Shown here one piece after another: positions 14,301 to 26,500 of a DNA stretch of 64,000 nucleotides. Under the pieces are notes generated by a model, which did not search any database, was not told the origin of the DNA, and was given only the letters and a program-made list of their open reading frames with translations. Every line of letters starts with the position of its first letter. The stretch's first letter is position 1. The translations under genes and the position numbers were made by a program. The DNA lies in assembly GCF_036884655.1 (NCBI RefSeq), contig NC_088348.1, positions 28,083,501 to 28,147,500 of the forward strand, in the 5' to 3' direction. This DNA comes from Musa acuminata AAA Group (taxonomy: Eukaryota; Streptophyta; Magnoliopsida; Zingiberales; Musaceae).

Positions 14301-16296
14301 TGCTTTGCAGTCTCATAATGTTCTATTGGAAAGTTAAGAGTAGGGAAACATTCTATTGGAGGTCAAACTCATACTAGAAAAATAATTGGCATCTGTTCCA
14401 AGTAGTTCTTATGTGGTATTGAACTTTCTCAAACATTAATGACATTATTATATGTCTGGCATCAACTGGCCTTTTTTGCCAAATTATTTTCACTAATGTA
14501 TCAATTTCTATTTATTAAGCTAATTATTTCATGCTGTTCTCTAACCTATTCATATATGTGATGCAAATCTGACTTGAACTTTTGCTTTACTCCTGATTTA
14601 GGAGAAGGAAACCCATGGCTGAATGTTGCTCATGATAGAACATATGATCCAACAGAGGATATGTATATTGAATTGCATGCAACTGCAATGCTCTGTCTGC
14701 CTTCTGGTGAGTGCATGCTCCCAGATGCGACCTCTTGTACTACATTGACCAGTGCACTTTACTCCTCCGTCAGTGAAGATGACGTGTTAAAACGCCAATT
14801 GAGGGTATGTTTACATTTCTATTTTCTCGTTCCTTGGGGCATTTGCCTTTACAAGAATGCACTTCCTTCTGACAGCTTTTGCAATGCCACTTGAGATTTT
14901 TTATAATAATTCAACTCCCTATTGATTTTTTTGGTGGAGTCAGTTTGTTTGCTGATTACTATTTTATTTCCTCGAAGAATATTCAGGTGTTTGCCAGTTT
15001 TAGATGTAACTTGTAAGGATTTAATGCCATCTTAATGGAGAATTTAATGTTACTAGGATTCTTTTTATGATACATTTTCTGACAAGAAGCCAAAAGATAC
15101 TCAACCTTGAGTTGAGCTTAGCAGTTCCTACCAGATTAATACAACTTTTGTACATATTCTGCTCAATTCTTCAGTAATAAGGAAATCTATTTATGTTTAA
15201 TGGCATATTTCCTAATGCTTGGATTTCTAGGTCTCGAATTTGGTTCAATTATTGATCTTTGCATGATCATTAACTTGCTGCTTCTTTTCTTGCACAAATG
15301 CTATGGGCTGCATGACCTTTTACATGAGCTATTAGGAAATAAATTTTTTTCGTGGTTGCTCAGTTTTGTGACATTCGAGTCTTCAGGTCAATGTTGCGGT
15401 TTCCTCAAGTGACAACTATCGCATTGAAGTAGCACTTCACTGCTTGGCAGTGAATGGTGATGGGCTTGGACTTCATGAAGCTAATGATGGAGGTCTTCTT
15501 GCTACTGTCATAGCTGCAGGTTTTAAAGGTATTGGATTACAAGCTTTTTAAGTAGTTCTTATTTCGTGTGAGATTGATGTTGATCCTTTATAAAAGGTGA
15601 GCTTAATCGGATTACAAGCTTTTAAAGTAGTTCTTATTTCATGTGAGATTGATGTTAATCCTTTATAACAGGTGAGCTTAATCGGTTTCAACCTGGAGTT
15701 ACAATGGAAATATCCCGGCTTGATGCTTGGTACTCATCCGAGGATGGTTCCTTCAGAAGCCCTGCTAATTACATAGTGAAGGGGCTTTGCCGAAGATGTT
15801 GCCTGCCAGAGCTCATTCTCCGATGTATGCAGGTTAGTTTAGAATATTCACCTGGTCCCTCTCTTTTTGTTTTTGCATAGCCTTCTTGTTACTGAAAGAG
15901 ATTCCTTGAGTGGGTGGCTTATTTTGGTACCATCTTTCTTGTTCCATAGGTGTCAGTTTCTCTTGCTGAAACACGTGATTTAAAAGATCACCATAATGAA
16001 TTAATTGAATTAGTTGCCTCCTCCGAGTATGGGATTCTGCATTTGTTTAGTCAACACCAATTACAGGTATTCTTTCAACATTTTTCACTGATGTGCAAAT
16101 ACCATTGCTGTGGCTGCACCCCTTTAAATTGTTTAAAGTCTTCTCCAACTGTGTTTGTCGTCTTCATTATGGATAACAAAAATAAAAAAAAATAACTAGA
16201 TTGAAATGAATGTTTTTTCAGGAATTTTTATTGTTTGAAAGGGAATTTTCACTATACGGAATGGAGGTTGAAGAAGAGTCTGTCGTTGACACCTGA
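1..16296 (+). CDS. NUP107: Nuclear pore protein NUP107, C-terminal 853 residues (5' end outside window)
   Basis: This is a scaffold nucleoporin of the Nup107-160 (Y) complex, which builds the nuclear pore ring. Coding exons read as 1-111, 1494-1652, 3409-3501, 3585-3752, 6476-6574, 6775-6998, 7072-7129, 7992-8080, 8194-8325, 10127-10249, 11400-11498, 11595-11786, 11902-12061, 12179-12335, 14602-14804, 15387-15528, 15672-15832, 15950-16066 and 16222-16296 (stop TGA). All junctions are GT-AG and keep one frame. Conserved stretches recalled from plant NUP107 include [76 protein letters not shown] and [14 protein letters not shown]. The Arabidopsis protein has about 1077 residues, so roughly 220 N-terminal residues lie upstream. 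The fold is expected to be alpha-helical, with no catalytic site. Several introns hold repeats, listed separately. Family assignment is very secure; individual splice sites are inferred. Confidence 0.95.
614..700. repeat. Compound microsatellite (TA)n-(CA)n-(CATA)n
   Basis: In the first visible NUP107 intron a TA/TACA run is followed by about 11 CA units and then about five CATA units. The short ORFs translated across it ([12 protein letters not shown]) are artefacts of the repeat. Confidence 0.95.
2132..2524. mobile_element. GTACCG-family inverted-repeat element with internal (TA)n, copy 1
   Basis: This 393-bp block in a NUP107 intron opens with AAGGTTTGCAATACCG, and its other end, read on the opposite strand, is AAGGTAGGCAATACCG. 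These are terminal inverted repeats with 14 of 16 matches. Each end continues into GTACCG/GGTAC-rich sequence, and GACGTCGCC modules flank a long TA tract. No target-site duplication is evident. I interpret it as a non-autonomous DNA-transposon-like repeat; other copies in this window are listed separately. Confidence 0.6.
2232..2315. repeat. (TA)n microsatellite, about 42 units
   Basis: An uninterrupted TA run of about 84 bp lies inside the GTACCG-family element. It was probably expanded after insertion and will be length-variable and hard to assemble. Confidence 0.95.
3753..6475 (+). other. Large NUP107 intron, mostly unassigned
   Basis: This 2.7-kb AT-rich intron separates exons coding for ASYCASE and KIAEQDGG. 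It contains a perfect 16-bp palindrome (GACCTCAGCTGAGGTC, 5126-5141) and three copies of a 31-bp repeat near its end. I recognise no other gene or element in it. Confidence 0.6.
6162..6252 (+). repeat. 31-bp tandem repeat, three copies
   Basis: Copies at 6162-6192, 6193-6223 and 6224-6252 (the last 29 bp) share the core TCTCCTCA and begin ACAGGCA or ACAAGCA. They lie about 220 bp before a NUP107 splice acceptor and are not coding in the gene model. Confidence 0.85.
8802..8887 (+). repeat. Perfect 43-bp tandem duplication
   Basis: Two identical 43-bp units (8802-8844 and 8845-8887), each starting TGCCTTTTTCTC and ending ATTACATAA, lie in a NUP107 intron. They sit immediately next to a tRNA-like segment and may be part of the same retroposed element. 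The identity implies a recent duplication. Confidence 0.9.
8888..8975 (-). mobile_element. Probable tRNA-derived SINE head
   Basis: Read on the minus strand, an A-box-like TGGTTAAGGC (8952-8943) is followed about 25 bp later by a B-box-like GGGTTCAAGTCC (8916-8905). This is the internal RNA polymerase III promoter layout of tRNA-derived SINEs. No complete cloverleaf can be folded, so it is not called a tRNA gene. The neighbouring 43-bp duplication could be part of its body. The family is not identified. Confidence 0.45.
10956..11149. mobile_element. GTACCG-family inverted-repeat element, short copy
   Basis: A 194-bp block in a NUP107 intron begins CATGGTTTGCCTTACCGG and ends with the inverted form of CCAAGGTTTGTCAGTA. 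In between are many GTAC, GGTAC and TACCG words. The ends resemble those of the 2132-2524 copy. It has no TA tract, so it may be an older or internally deleted family member. Confidence 0.5.
15534..15683 (+). repeat. 75-bp tandem duplication spanning a splice acceptor of NUP107
   Basis: Two copies of a 75-bp unit (offset 15534 to 15609) each contain the intron 3' end plus the first bases of the next exon (GTGAGCTTAATCGG). The distal acceptor (ATAACAG, exon from 15672) gives the conserved protein. The proximal one (ATAAAAG, exon from 15597) would read into TAA after nine codons. Confidence 0.9.
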
Positions 16297-16777
16297 TAGG
16301 TAGCCCCATGGTCCTCGTACGTAATGCTCGATTTCCTTAGGCACATTAGTATCTTGTTGCTTTTGTATGTCATCTATTACATTTAATTGGTTTCTTGTCT
16401 GTACATGGGAATCATGGGAATTTCCCGAATGATAAATTAGATACTTTGATTATGCCACATGTGAGCTGGTAAATTTGAGCCTGGAGAATATCTACTAATA
16501 TTCTTTGCTGGAAATGGATAATCATTACTCGTGCATGGCACTGGAAGCTTTTTCTGGACAATGTGCTGTATGTTGTGATTGTTAGAAATTGTGCATATTC
16601 ATCTTGAGCTAGCTATTACTTGCATTTCGATTTTGTCAGTGGCAAGTAATCAATTATAAAATATGTCCATTCCAACAAGTTAAAAGGGGTAAAGCCAGCA
16701 CAAAGATCACCCTAGTGTTACATCACATGGAGAGCACTTCTTGTCTGCCATGATTTGGATCCCAGATTCAGGCTTAA

Positions 16778-16780
<3 letters not shown>

Positions 16781-16854
<74 letters not shown>
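16781..16854. repeat. (AT)n microsatellite
   Basis: About 32 AT units are followed by a short imperfect run. The tract lies about 0.5 kb downstream of the NUP107 stop and about 0.5 kb upstream of the DEG2 start. Confidence 0.95.
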
Positions 16855-17217
16855 GATTTAAAGTTTGTTGCTTCCCCCCGACGGGATATGAATAAAGAAG
16901 TGAAAGTTTTGGATTAAATGGGTCGTCAAAGTATGAAACAGTGGTATTCTTGTTTTTGGATTATTTCTGTTGATTTTGGGGTTTTTCTTGAGAAGGATTT
17001 TACTGGATCTAAGAGCTGCTTTCCCAAGTTTCTTCGGCTTTAGATTTGTTTTCCCGAGTAGAACGATGTGAGGAGCCAAAAAGAAAACAAAGATGGGTTT
17101 GAAGTGGGTTTTCGAGCGATCAGGAAGTTGCGTTGATTTCTTGGACAAGTACTTGTGTCATTTAAATCCCAGAGAATTCATATACTAAATACGCACAAAA
17201 AAGGATCACAATTTTCT

Positions 17218-17234
17218 CACGTGATTTCCACGTG
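17218..17234 (+). promoter_or_regulatory. Paired G-boxes upstream of DEG2
   Basis: Two perfect CACGTG palindromes (17218-17223 and 17229-17234) lie 11 bp apart, about one helical turn, and about 130 bp before the DEG2 ATG. G-boxes are known bZIP/bHLH sites in light- and ABA-responsive plant promoters. The regulatory role here is inferred from position and spacing. Confidence 0.6.
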
Positions 17235-17361
17235 CTCAGAATCTAGTACTAAATATCCACAGAGCAGCAAAGGATAAGGGAAGGACGCGACTCATCAAGC
17301 CTCCCTCCCTCCTCGCTTCGATTACTGGTCGCCTTTCTCCCTCTCCGTTCTCCTATTAGAA

Positions 17362-20300
17362 ATGGCGGCCGTGAACGCGGTCTTCGCCTCCCCTTCTTGT
17401 TCCTCCCCTATCTCCTTCCCCCGCTCGTCCTCTTCCTACCGCAGATCAATCTTCGCCTCCCACAGACCGCATCGTTCCGGCCGTCAGTCGCTCAGCAAAG
17501 ACCATTCCGATCGGCGGAAAAACGACGTGGTAGACTTCACAATTGAAAATTATTAGACCTTTATGCCCATTCTGTTGTTTGTGCGTCTCGTGGATTAGTG
17601 TACTAGTAAAATTATCCGATCTTTGCTTGGATGTCTCTTGGTGGGTTTCCAGGTGGAAGGGGTTTCCCAGAAGAGGTTTCCGGGAAGAGGGAAGGACGAT
17701 AGGACGTACCTTCCATCGGACGGTAGTCGGGGAGATGCTGGGCTGTCGCAGTCGCAGTCGACGGTGTTCAAGTCTATTGGAACACAGAAGAAGGACAAGG
17801 GCATGGTTTATGATCTCAAGGAGCAGCAGGCATGGCAAATTTGATTCTCTTTGTTCCTTTTGCAACGCAAGTTGAATTACCTACATCGTACATTGCCGCT
17901 ACGGGTTTGCGGATTTTACTGCTTTCTCGAATCATAGCATCACATTGTTTAAGACTGCCAATAACGTTTTACTTAGCATACTGATTATGGTCAGTGATGG
18001 AGAATACTATTTCTCGATTGTGCTTCAGGCCGATGAAACAGGAAAATTTCAAGATTCAGCTTTTCTTAATGCTGTTGTGAAGGTAATTCTCACTTTTGAT
18101 TTTTCTTGTAGTGATCAAAGTGGTGGTCTGAACATGACGCATGGTTTTTTTTTTCTTTTCTTTGACACTTTTCACAAGAGTAGGTTGTACAAAAATATCT
18201 GTGAGATGTTTAGAGAAATGTATCTGCTTCTTGAAGTTCATAAAACTTCCTCTAGTCTTTGGACTCTTTTGTTACCACACTTTGTCCGAAGGTCAAATTG
18301 GTATCTGGACAACTCACACTCTATGACTGTTGATAGGTAGGACAGTGCCAACCATCATAACTGCTTAGTATCCTTCCCAAGCAGCTTCCCTTGCAAAATT
18401 AATTGTGATACATTATCTTTAGGTGTATCAATTCAAGATCCATCACTTCATTGTGGACAGTGATGTATAAAGTATAGACTTCCACACTCATCCCAAACAG
18501 AGAAGCTTTGGTGGAGATTGCAATAGGCATTCTTGAGTTTTTAAGTCAACCTTTAAAACTTTGATTTCTCAGACCACTTTCAGCTGCAGTTAAAAATATA
18601 CTTCTTATGATTTATAGTTTGCTTTACATTACAACAAATGTGTTGAAGAGCCATATTAAGTGTTCCCATTCAGAAGAGCAAAATTCATTACATTGGTTTA
18701 GGTAAGAAGTGATGGATCGAAGATTTATATTATATCTTCCCATTCTTGTCATTTAGATGTCATTATTAATTGCTGAACGGAAGATCCATGGTTATGAAGA
18801 GCTAAGAAATGTGAATGCTGCCGAAGAACTATAAATGCCTCTGTCTGATTCAACAGTTGACTTCTCTCACATATATTTTACCTTCTGAAGCATCTTAAAA
18901 ATCTATCAGACTGGTAGATGTGGGATCCAGACCTTTTGAATAACTTTGTACCTTTAGTTTGAGATGACTTTTCTGTACGGTGATCATCACAATAGGTACA
19001 TTGGCCCTTTTTGTGAATTACCCTTCTCTACTTTGTATCCAATCTACACTGTTGCCTATCAACTGGGTCAGGTCACTGCAGTTTCTGTGGTCCTCTTTGG
19101 ATTATAGGTTACAATCTTGTCTTGGACCAGAGATATTTGCTTCAGGACATTTACATAAGGAGTCACTGCTAAGTATAGTGTCTGATGATGCACTAAAGGG
19201 TTATTTTAATTAAAATACATAATATTTGAACCACTAGGGGTCTTGACGAGTGCCTGGCTCTTTTTCTCCTTCTCGAGATAAGAAAATGATGTTTAAAATT
19301 GGCTAGCTTTTATCCAGTAGTGTCATTCTGTTATATTGTCATATTCATGTCCGTCATGAAGTTTCATTTATACTTACTACTTTATTTGATTCAGGTTTAC
19401 TGCACACATACCTCACCTGATTATTCACTTCCTTGGCAGAAACAAAGGCAATTTACAAGTACTGGAAGGCATGTTTCCACTTTCACCATTGTAACTTGTA
19501 GCTTATTTCTCAAACCATCTGACTAACAAAACAAACTGACTGATTATTCACCTGATTGTTAAAAGTGTTTTTCATTGCACACTTGTTTCTTCCCCCTCCC
19601 ACAATTTGTAGGTAAACAATGCTAGGTTGACAACACCAATTACAGTCTTTCCTCATTACATTTCAGTATTCATTAATCTTTATAACGATATCAGCAGATT
19701 GTAGAAGAATAGTTACAGTATATTTCGTGAAGAATTGGATTCTTATGTCCTTTAGTTGCAGGCTTCGTGCTTATTCTATTTCTGAAGGAAATTTAATCTA
19801 CGTTCACCTATAAGTGTCTAATGGTGATATACTCATGTGAATTCTAGAGAGCCTTATTTTTATTTGACCAAGGAAAGATTATTTGCTTCCTTTTTTCCGA
19901 TTGCTTTAGGTCAAAATGTAGAGGATTTATTTCTTAGTAGGATTTCAAATTGTTCAAATGGATGATAATATGAAATTTTATAGATGGAAAAGGTGAAATG
20001 AATTTGATAATTTATTTACTTTTCTACTTGTTGCCCCTCTTTCTTGAGTTTCTATTGATCAGTTTCTAATGAAGCTTGGTCAAAAAACATGTCTATGTTC
20101 CTAATCAGCAAATAAATGCTAAACCTTAACCTTTTATTAATTCTTGATTAGACTTTCTCATCTTGGTCTGCATATATTTATTTGAAGTCAAGGAACTCAT
20201 AGCTTATGATTTCTTAGTTTTTGCAGTGCTTTGAAAATGATGGTGGGAAAGAATTTATAGCTAATTATATCCATGTTTTACAGTGCTTTCATGATTGGTG

Positions 20301-23300
20301 ATGGTAAGCTTCTGACAAATGCTCATTGTGTTGAGCATGGAACTCAGGTTAATCAATGTGTTCAATTCTCGAAATTCAAGTTCAATTTGATTGATGCTCC
20401 TATAATAGATTTTTCAGAAAGTTAGTGGATATCCTTGTTTGCCAGCAAAGGCTTGTTGCTAATGGTGTTATTAACTTATTATTGTTGTCACTTTTATTGT
20501 TCTTGATGTTAGATATTCTATTGCTTTAGTTTGTCATGTATTCTCTTGAAGCCAGTTGTTGGTTTGGTATTAGCAAAAGAATTGTACTTGCATAAGGTAT
20601 GAATTAATGTGGTCATTTCTTGGCATGTACTTTGTGAGTTGCCCTGAGATCATGCATGAATGCACTGTCATATCGAAGTCCTTATTTTTCAAATTACTAT
20701 AGATTCCACTAAAATGACGTTGTGGAAGCTTGTTTCAACATTATCAAATCAGTGTAATGACTCAAGCTTCTTGCAGATCATGCTCTTCTTTAGTTATTCC
20801 ATGAAAGTGAAATTCCCACTTTTCATCAATATCATACACTATATTGTTTTGAAAATTTGAATATGCTTATGGAAGCTAAACAAACCATTTGATGTCTGTA
20901 GTTCTCTTGAAATTACAGAAAAGAAAGGAAGTTGGTCATTAGGTTGCCTGGAACAGTATGTCTCAACCATAAATCTTCTTCAAAGGGCTTTAATCTTGCT
21001 AGGTTTTAGTTTAATCATTGAAGACACGAGCTGTGAAAGGTTTCTGCATTGCTTAATGGTTCATAATTAAACGGATACTCACGTGATTCAAAACCAAACC
21101 CACCACTCTACCCCATGATTTCTTTGTTGTAGTTGGTTTTAGGTTTAATGTGACTGAGGTCATTTCCTTTAAACAACAGTGCATCTTCATCACAATACAT
21201 AATTACTTTCAGACTCATGTTTTCTGCATGTTCCTTTTTAATGCATTTTCATAAGGATATCATGTTTTATAGAAGTTGACGTTCTTGTTGTATATTTCCC
21301 AGTCTCATCTATTTTTTTGCAGTTGTAAACTAACAATTTTGATAACAACAGGTTAAAGTGAAGAGAAGGGGAGATGACACTAAGTTTGTAGCTAAGGTAC
21401 CTTTTCTTGTACCTAGAACCTTCTGAGATGGCATCAGACATGCACTACATGAGCTAGTCATGTTCTTAAAATCAGTGTGGTTTGTGGCATGATTTGCACA
21501 TATAATGGCCTGTTTTGTTCTTAATCATTGGCCTGGTTGTACATTCATCCATATGCAAATCATAATAAAGAATTTAGGTTTGAGGTCCATGATTGGGCCA
21601 ACCACGGTTGGTATGTTACTTTACAGTCTGTGCTGTGCTCATACAGGCATGTACAGAAGTCTTGTGCCAAGGCATGTCATATTTGTATGCTGGTGCAAGC
21701 CATGAGTTGGATGCCATATACATTGGCATGAATAGCGGCACAAAGCATGGAAGGTGACTATTATATCAGCACCTTAGTAGTATAGTTGATGTTGTGGTAC
21801 AGCTGGCACTCCAATTGTGATCATGATCTCTTAATGATTGTATATTTCACGAAGCTCACCTCGTTGTTGCCTGTTACATTATGAAATAAAGCTTCCTTCT
21901 TAGTAGATGTTTTTGTAAATAAGTGTGTATTTGGTAATTGTGACATAACTGGCTACTCCGTATGCAGATTTTCCTTCTAAAATAGTTAAAGAGTTCTTAA
22001 GGTTTTCTGAACCTTTTTCTCTAGATCTTGGCTAACGGAACTCCTCAGTGACCTGATTTACAGGTCTTAGCTAGAGGTATAGAATGTGACATAGCATTAC
22101 TCTCAGTTGAGAGTGAAGATTTCTGGAAAGGTGCTGAACCACTTCGTTTTGGTTGTTTGCCATGCCTTCAGGTACTTGATAATTTAAGTATTTCTGCAAC
22201 ACCTTATCATATACATGCTGCAAACAAGTTCTATTATGAATTTTGAGGGCATTATATGTAGCATCTTCCTAAGTTCTATATGTGATGATGTGTTTCTTCT
22301 CAAGGCATTGGTTGAAGTAGGCATGCTCCTTTTATAAATTGTTGAAAACCTCTTCTAATGATATAAGATAACAGATGTTGTCATTTCTCTAAGTCTCCAA
22401 ATTTATATACATAGATGACATGAAAAATTTAGGATGATTGTTTTTGTAAACCAATGGATATTCTCATCTTGAATTAATTTTTGGATGCATATAAAAGTAC
22501 ATAATTAACTATTCCTTCTCACCACATATGAACTTAATTTTCTAGTCATTAAAAAATAATTTTCTAGTGGGGTTCAAAGATATTAGCTAGGGTTTAATCT
22601 AAAATGAACTAAGTTAATACAATTGTATATCCCAACTCGAATCGCTGAACGAATCTTTGTTCTTAAGACATGAAATCCAGTCAAAGAAGTTTTATTATAT
22701 CTTTGTGTCTTGTTATGCTAATTTCTGTTGTCTAATCATTATGCTTTGTTTCAAAAGTAAATATTTGATTCTAATATACTCTGCCCTATGAGCTTCTTTC
22801 GTTTGGTTGTTCTTCTTGATTCTATCAACATAACAATTTGTAATTTCAGGATTCGGTCACTGTTGTAGGATATCCGCTTGGTGGAGATACGATCTCTGTG
22901 ACAAAGGGTGTGGTCTCACGAATTGAGGTTCGATTTAATTCATTTCGTTATGTTGCTGATATTGTATGTCATTATTCATTTTATTAGTCAGTCCCGCAAT
23001 GCATGTTTGTTTGACTCATGATTTTATCAAAGTTAAGTAGTCTAATATTAGGTGCCAAAGAAATTGTTGTTACCTTAATATTTATTTAAGTAGATTAAAT
23101 TTATTTTTTGAGAAATCAGCAACAAGATAGATGAATGTTCTGCACACTTTTATAGTGGTATCATTTGGTGGTGTCATACTATTGGATTTTCAAGACTAAG
23201 AATATTAACTTAATTGCTGCTGCATTTTAAATCATCTTTTGATTACTTGAGTTGCAAATTTATCCTTTGATGAGGCGGCTTTGGCATGTATCCGTTTGAA

Positions 23301-23487
23301 AATTTGGTATCGTGGTACATTTCCCTTTTAGACAGTCCCAATAATGTGTTACATAATTACATTTAGGCACATTACTAGGATTTCAAATCAAGGTTTGAAT
23401 TTTGTATTGTATCGATGTTTCGAGATTTGCTCGATACGGTATGGTATGGGCGTACCGAGCGGTATGCTAGCGTGTATCGCTCGATAC

Positions 23488-23540
<53 letters not shown>

Positions 23541-26500
23541 CATATACATATACATATATATATACATACATATACATATATATACATATAATATAATATA
23601 ATATAAAAATAAAATAAGGAGGCGTATGTTGCCTCGACGATGTCGTCTCCTTTTCTTCTCCTCGTCGCGTCAGATGAGGAGAAGAACGCGGTCTTCTTCT
23701 CATCTGCGACATTCGACGAAGAACGTAGCAAAGGCCGTAGGCGTCTTTGGCCTTCATCGAAGAACAGGACGAAGGCTGCAGGCGTCTCTGGCCTTCAGCG
23801 AAGAATGCAGTGAAGAAGCCGAGCTGTCGCCTCTCCGTTACCTCCTCGATCGGGATCGTCGAGGGAGGGCGGCATCGGATCGAAAAGCGTCGAGGTTCTC
23901 TCGATTCTCCCTCTTCTTCGAGCGCCTTCTCCCTCTTCTCTCTCGACACTTCTTCTTCCCTTGCTGCAGCTAGGTTGCAGCATACTGCCTAGTACGGGCG
24001 GTATCATTCAAAATCAAGGTCTGCCGTACCGTACCGTACCGGCGTTTCAGAATCAAAATTAAAATCCTTGTTTCAAATAATGGTCAGATTGATACCTATG
24101 ATTGGTATTTACTGATTTGACCAAGGATTTGAACTTAACCATATAGGTCCAATCGGCATTTAAATTTTTATTTTTTTCCTAATGAGACTAGGTGATACTG
24201 GTTGATATGCCTCTGTTAGTCTGACCAGTTGCCAAAATTAGTTTTGTAAACCCTTGAGGATTATTAATTAATTTAGGCCATGAGATTAAAATATTCAGAA
24301 GATGCCCTATCCAAAAGAAAAGAAACAATATTTGCCAAGTTTTTTTCCTTTCGTTACCTTCTTCTGTATTTTCCTGTTAAAATGTTCTATTCGCCTATCA
24401 CATTTACTTCTTTGTTTTTCCCCTAGGATTTGTTCTTGGTTCTTGTTTTGTTATACGGTAGCCAGTAGAGTTGTAGACCAATGCTAGATGATACAAGATT
24501 AGCTGCTGAAGATTGTGTTTGTTTATTTGTGCAGGAGCATCTGTCAGCTTAGTTTCACCCTTCGAAGATTAAATAAGATAACCACTTCTATTTTAAGACC
24601 TCAAGTGATTGGGATGAACATATGATTATCCATATGAATTGATTTAATTTTTGGAATTTGGCCATTGATTCTAGTTATCAAATTTGGTGTACCTAGGGGA
24701 AGAATTATAATTTGAAGCACAGTCCAGTTCATGATTAGGTTATCACTCTCTATGTTGATTAGTATTCACAATGAGACATTCTGGTATTTTGGCTGTCTTG
24801 AGGCTCGATATGCTCTATCAGAAAAATAAAAGAAGTAATCAACTAGGTCAAATATAATATGTGAAAATAATCAATGACCAATTCAACATGGTTGATGAAC
24901 TCCAGTGTGTCATCTCCAGTAGATGAAGTCACTGGTCCTTTTGTCTCTCACTGGTGAAGTTTTTGGCATTTGAGTCAGCTTAAGCAAACAATGTCTCTTA
25001 GTCCCAGAGGAAATAAGGTCTTAGGGCAGCTAACTTTCAGTAGGCATAAATCATATCGGACAAGCATCCAAATGAACTTTATTGAGTGTAATGCACTTGG
25101 CCTGTTTATTTTCTTCCAGATCTTCACCTGATTCAGTTGATAAATGAATAGATGAAACTTGATTGACCTAATTTAAAAATAAAATTAAGTGATATATAAC
25201 TGGTTCGGCTTCAAGTGGGGTTATATTGTCCATGAGACCATCCATCCTGTTTTGCTTCCAGTGTCCTGTTTGAACCACTTGATACGGGGATGTACTTCTA
25301 TACTTGGAAGTTTGGCTCATTGCATAAGACGTTTGTCACCTTGGAGTCAAATTGTGCCATTACAGTTAACAAGAGTGTCGCTAATACTTTACAGAATTTA
25401 AAGTTTTTCAGGGACAAGCAAGTGCATGAATCTAGAAATAACTTTTTGAAAAATAGTTACATTGATTTTATGTTGAATAATGCTAAAAGATTTGTAAAAT
25501 TTGATGCAAATGAAGGTGATATGATATCCAAAAGCTATATGCTTTTAATTTTTTTTAGACGTTTAATGTGAATTCTTCCATCATTGAGGTTGACCATGAC
25601 TTCATCTGTCTGAATGCACCTTTTTCTTAAACATACATAATGGTGATTTTTTAAAATGTTTTTTGGCTCCCTGATGACCAATAATGATAGTTCCTCCAAT
25701 CGGAGGATGGTGCCCAAACACATAAGCGAGCCTAATGGTTGACTTAAGATGAAAGCAATGAACATTCGGTCATTCTTTATCTATGTTCTGAAAAATAAAA
25801 CGGATTACTGTTTTATCTTTGTTTTTCTTAGGGCCAGTACTTCACATAAAGGCAGTGTGTGAAAACTTTGTTTCATATTATGTCATGATTTTCTAATGTC
25901 CTGAATCCATATTGTTATCATAGTTTGTAGTGTCTGATAATATAATCATACTAATAGAGAGGAATTTGTGCATGTTAATGTTATTCTGGGTAAAAGAAAA
26001 TTAATAACAATGTTGGCTTTAAATCTTAACAGTGTTTTATGAGCATCTTATCAAATCAGAAATTCTTGGTATATCTCAGGTTACTTCGTATGCTCATGGA
26101 TCATCTGATCTGCTTGGCATTCAAATTGATGCTGCAATAAATCCTGGTTGGTAACTTAAAAGTGTAATTTCTGCACTAGGAAGACTGTATTTAAATTCTT
26201 CTGTAATTGGCTTTTATCATACCTCTTCTTTAGGCAAGGGGAATCTGCTTTCTTCCTTGCTGTTGTCTAAAAACATATATTTTCTTCTGCAGGAAACAGT
26301 GGTGGTCCTGCCTTTAATGACCATGGAGAATGTATCGGAGTGGCATTTCAGGTGCTCTTCTGCTAAATCATATATTTTATCTTTTCTACTTTGTTCACTT
26401 CAGTTTTACTTCTTCCTTCAATCCTTCTATAATCGATTTTGACATCAAAATATAATTTTCTCTACATGGAACTAAATTTGTATGTTGCTCTTTCACCTTT

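Larger units (their letters stand above)
16297..17361. other. NUP107-DEG2 intergenic region
   Basis: It holds the presumed NUP107 3' UTR, a long AT microsatellite, and then the DEG2 promoter and pyrimidine-rich leader (CTCCCTCCCTCC near 17300). A 96-codon minus-strand ORF at 16858-17148 is low-complexity and matches nothing I know. Confidence 0.7.

Noticed and set aside
17543..17875. 110-codon plus ORF and 139-codon minus ORF at the DEG2 start
   Set aside because: They are other frames of DEG2 exons 1-2; the in-phase exon model gives the conserved protein.
23375..23973. Overlapping ORFs of 115-160 codons in a DEG2 intron
   Set aside because: They run through the TA microsatellite (YIYIYI) and the GTACCG element; no conserved domain and wrong context for an exon.
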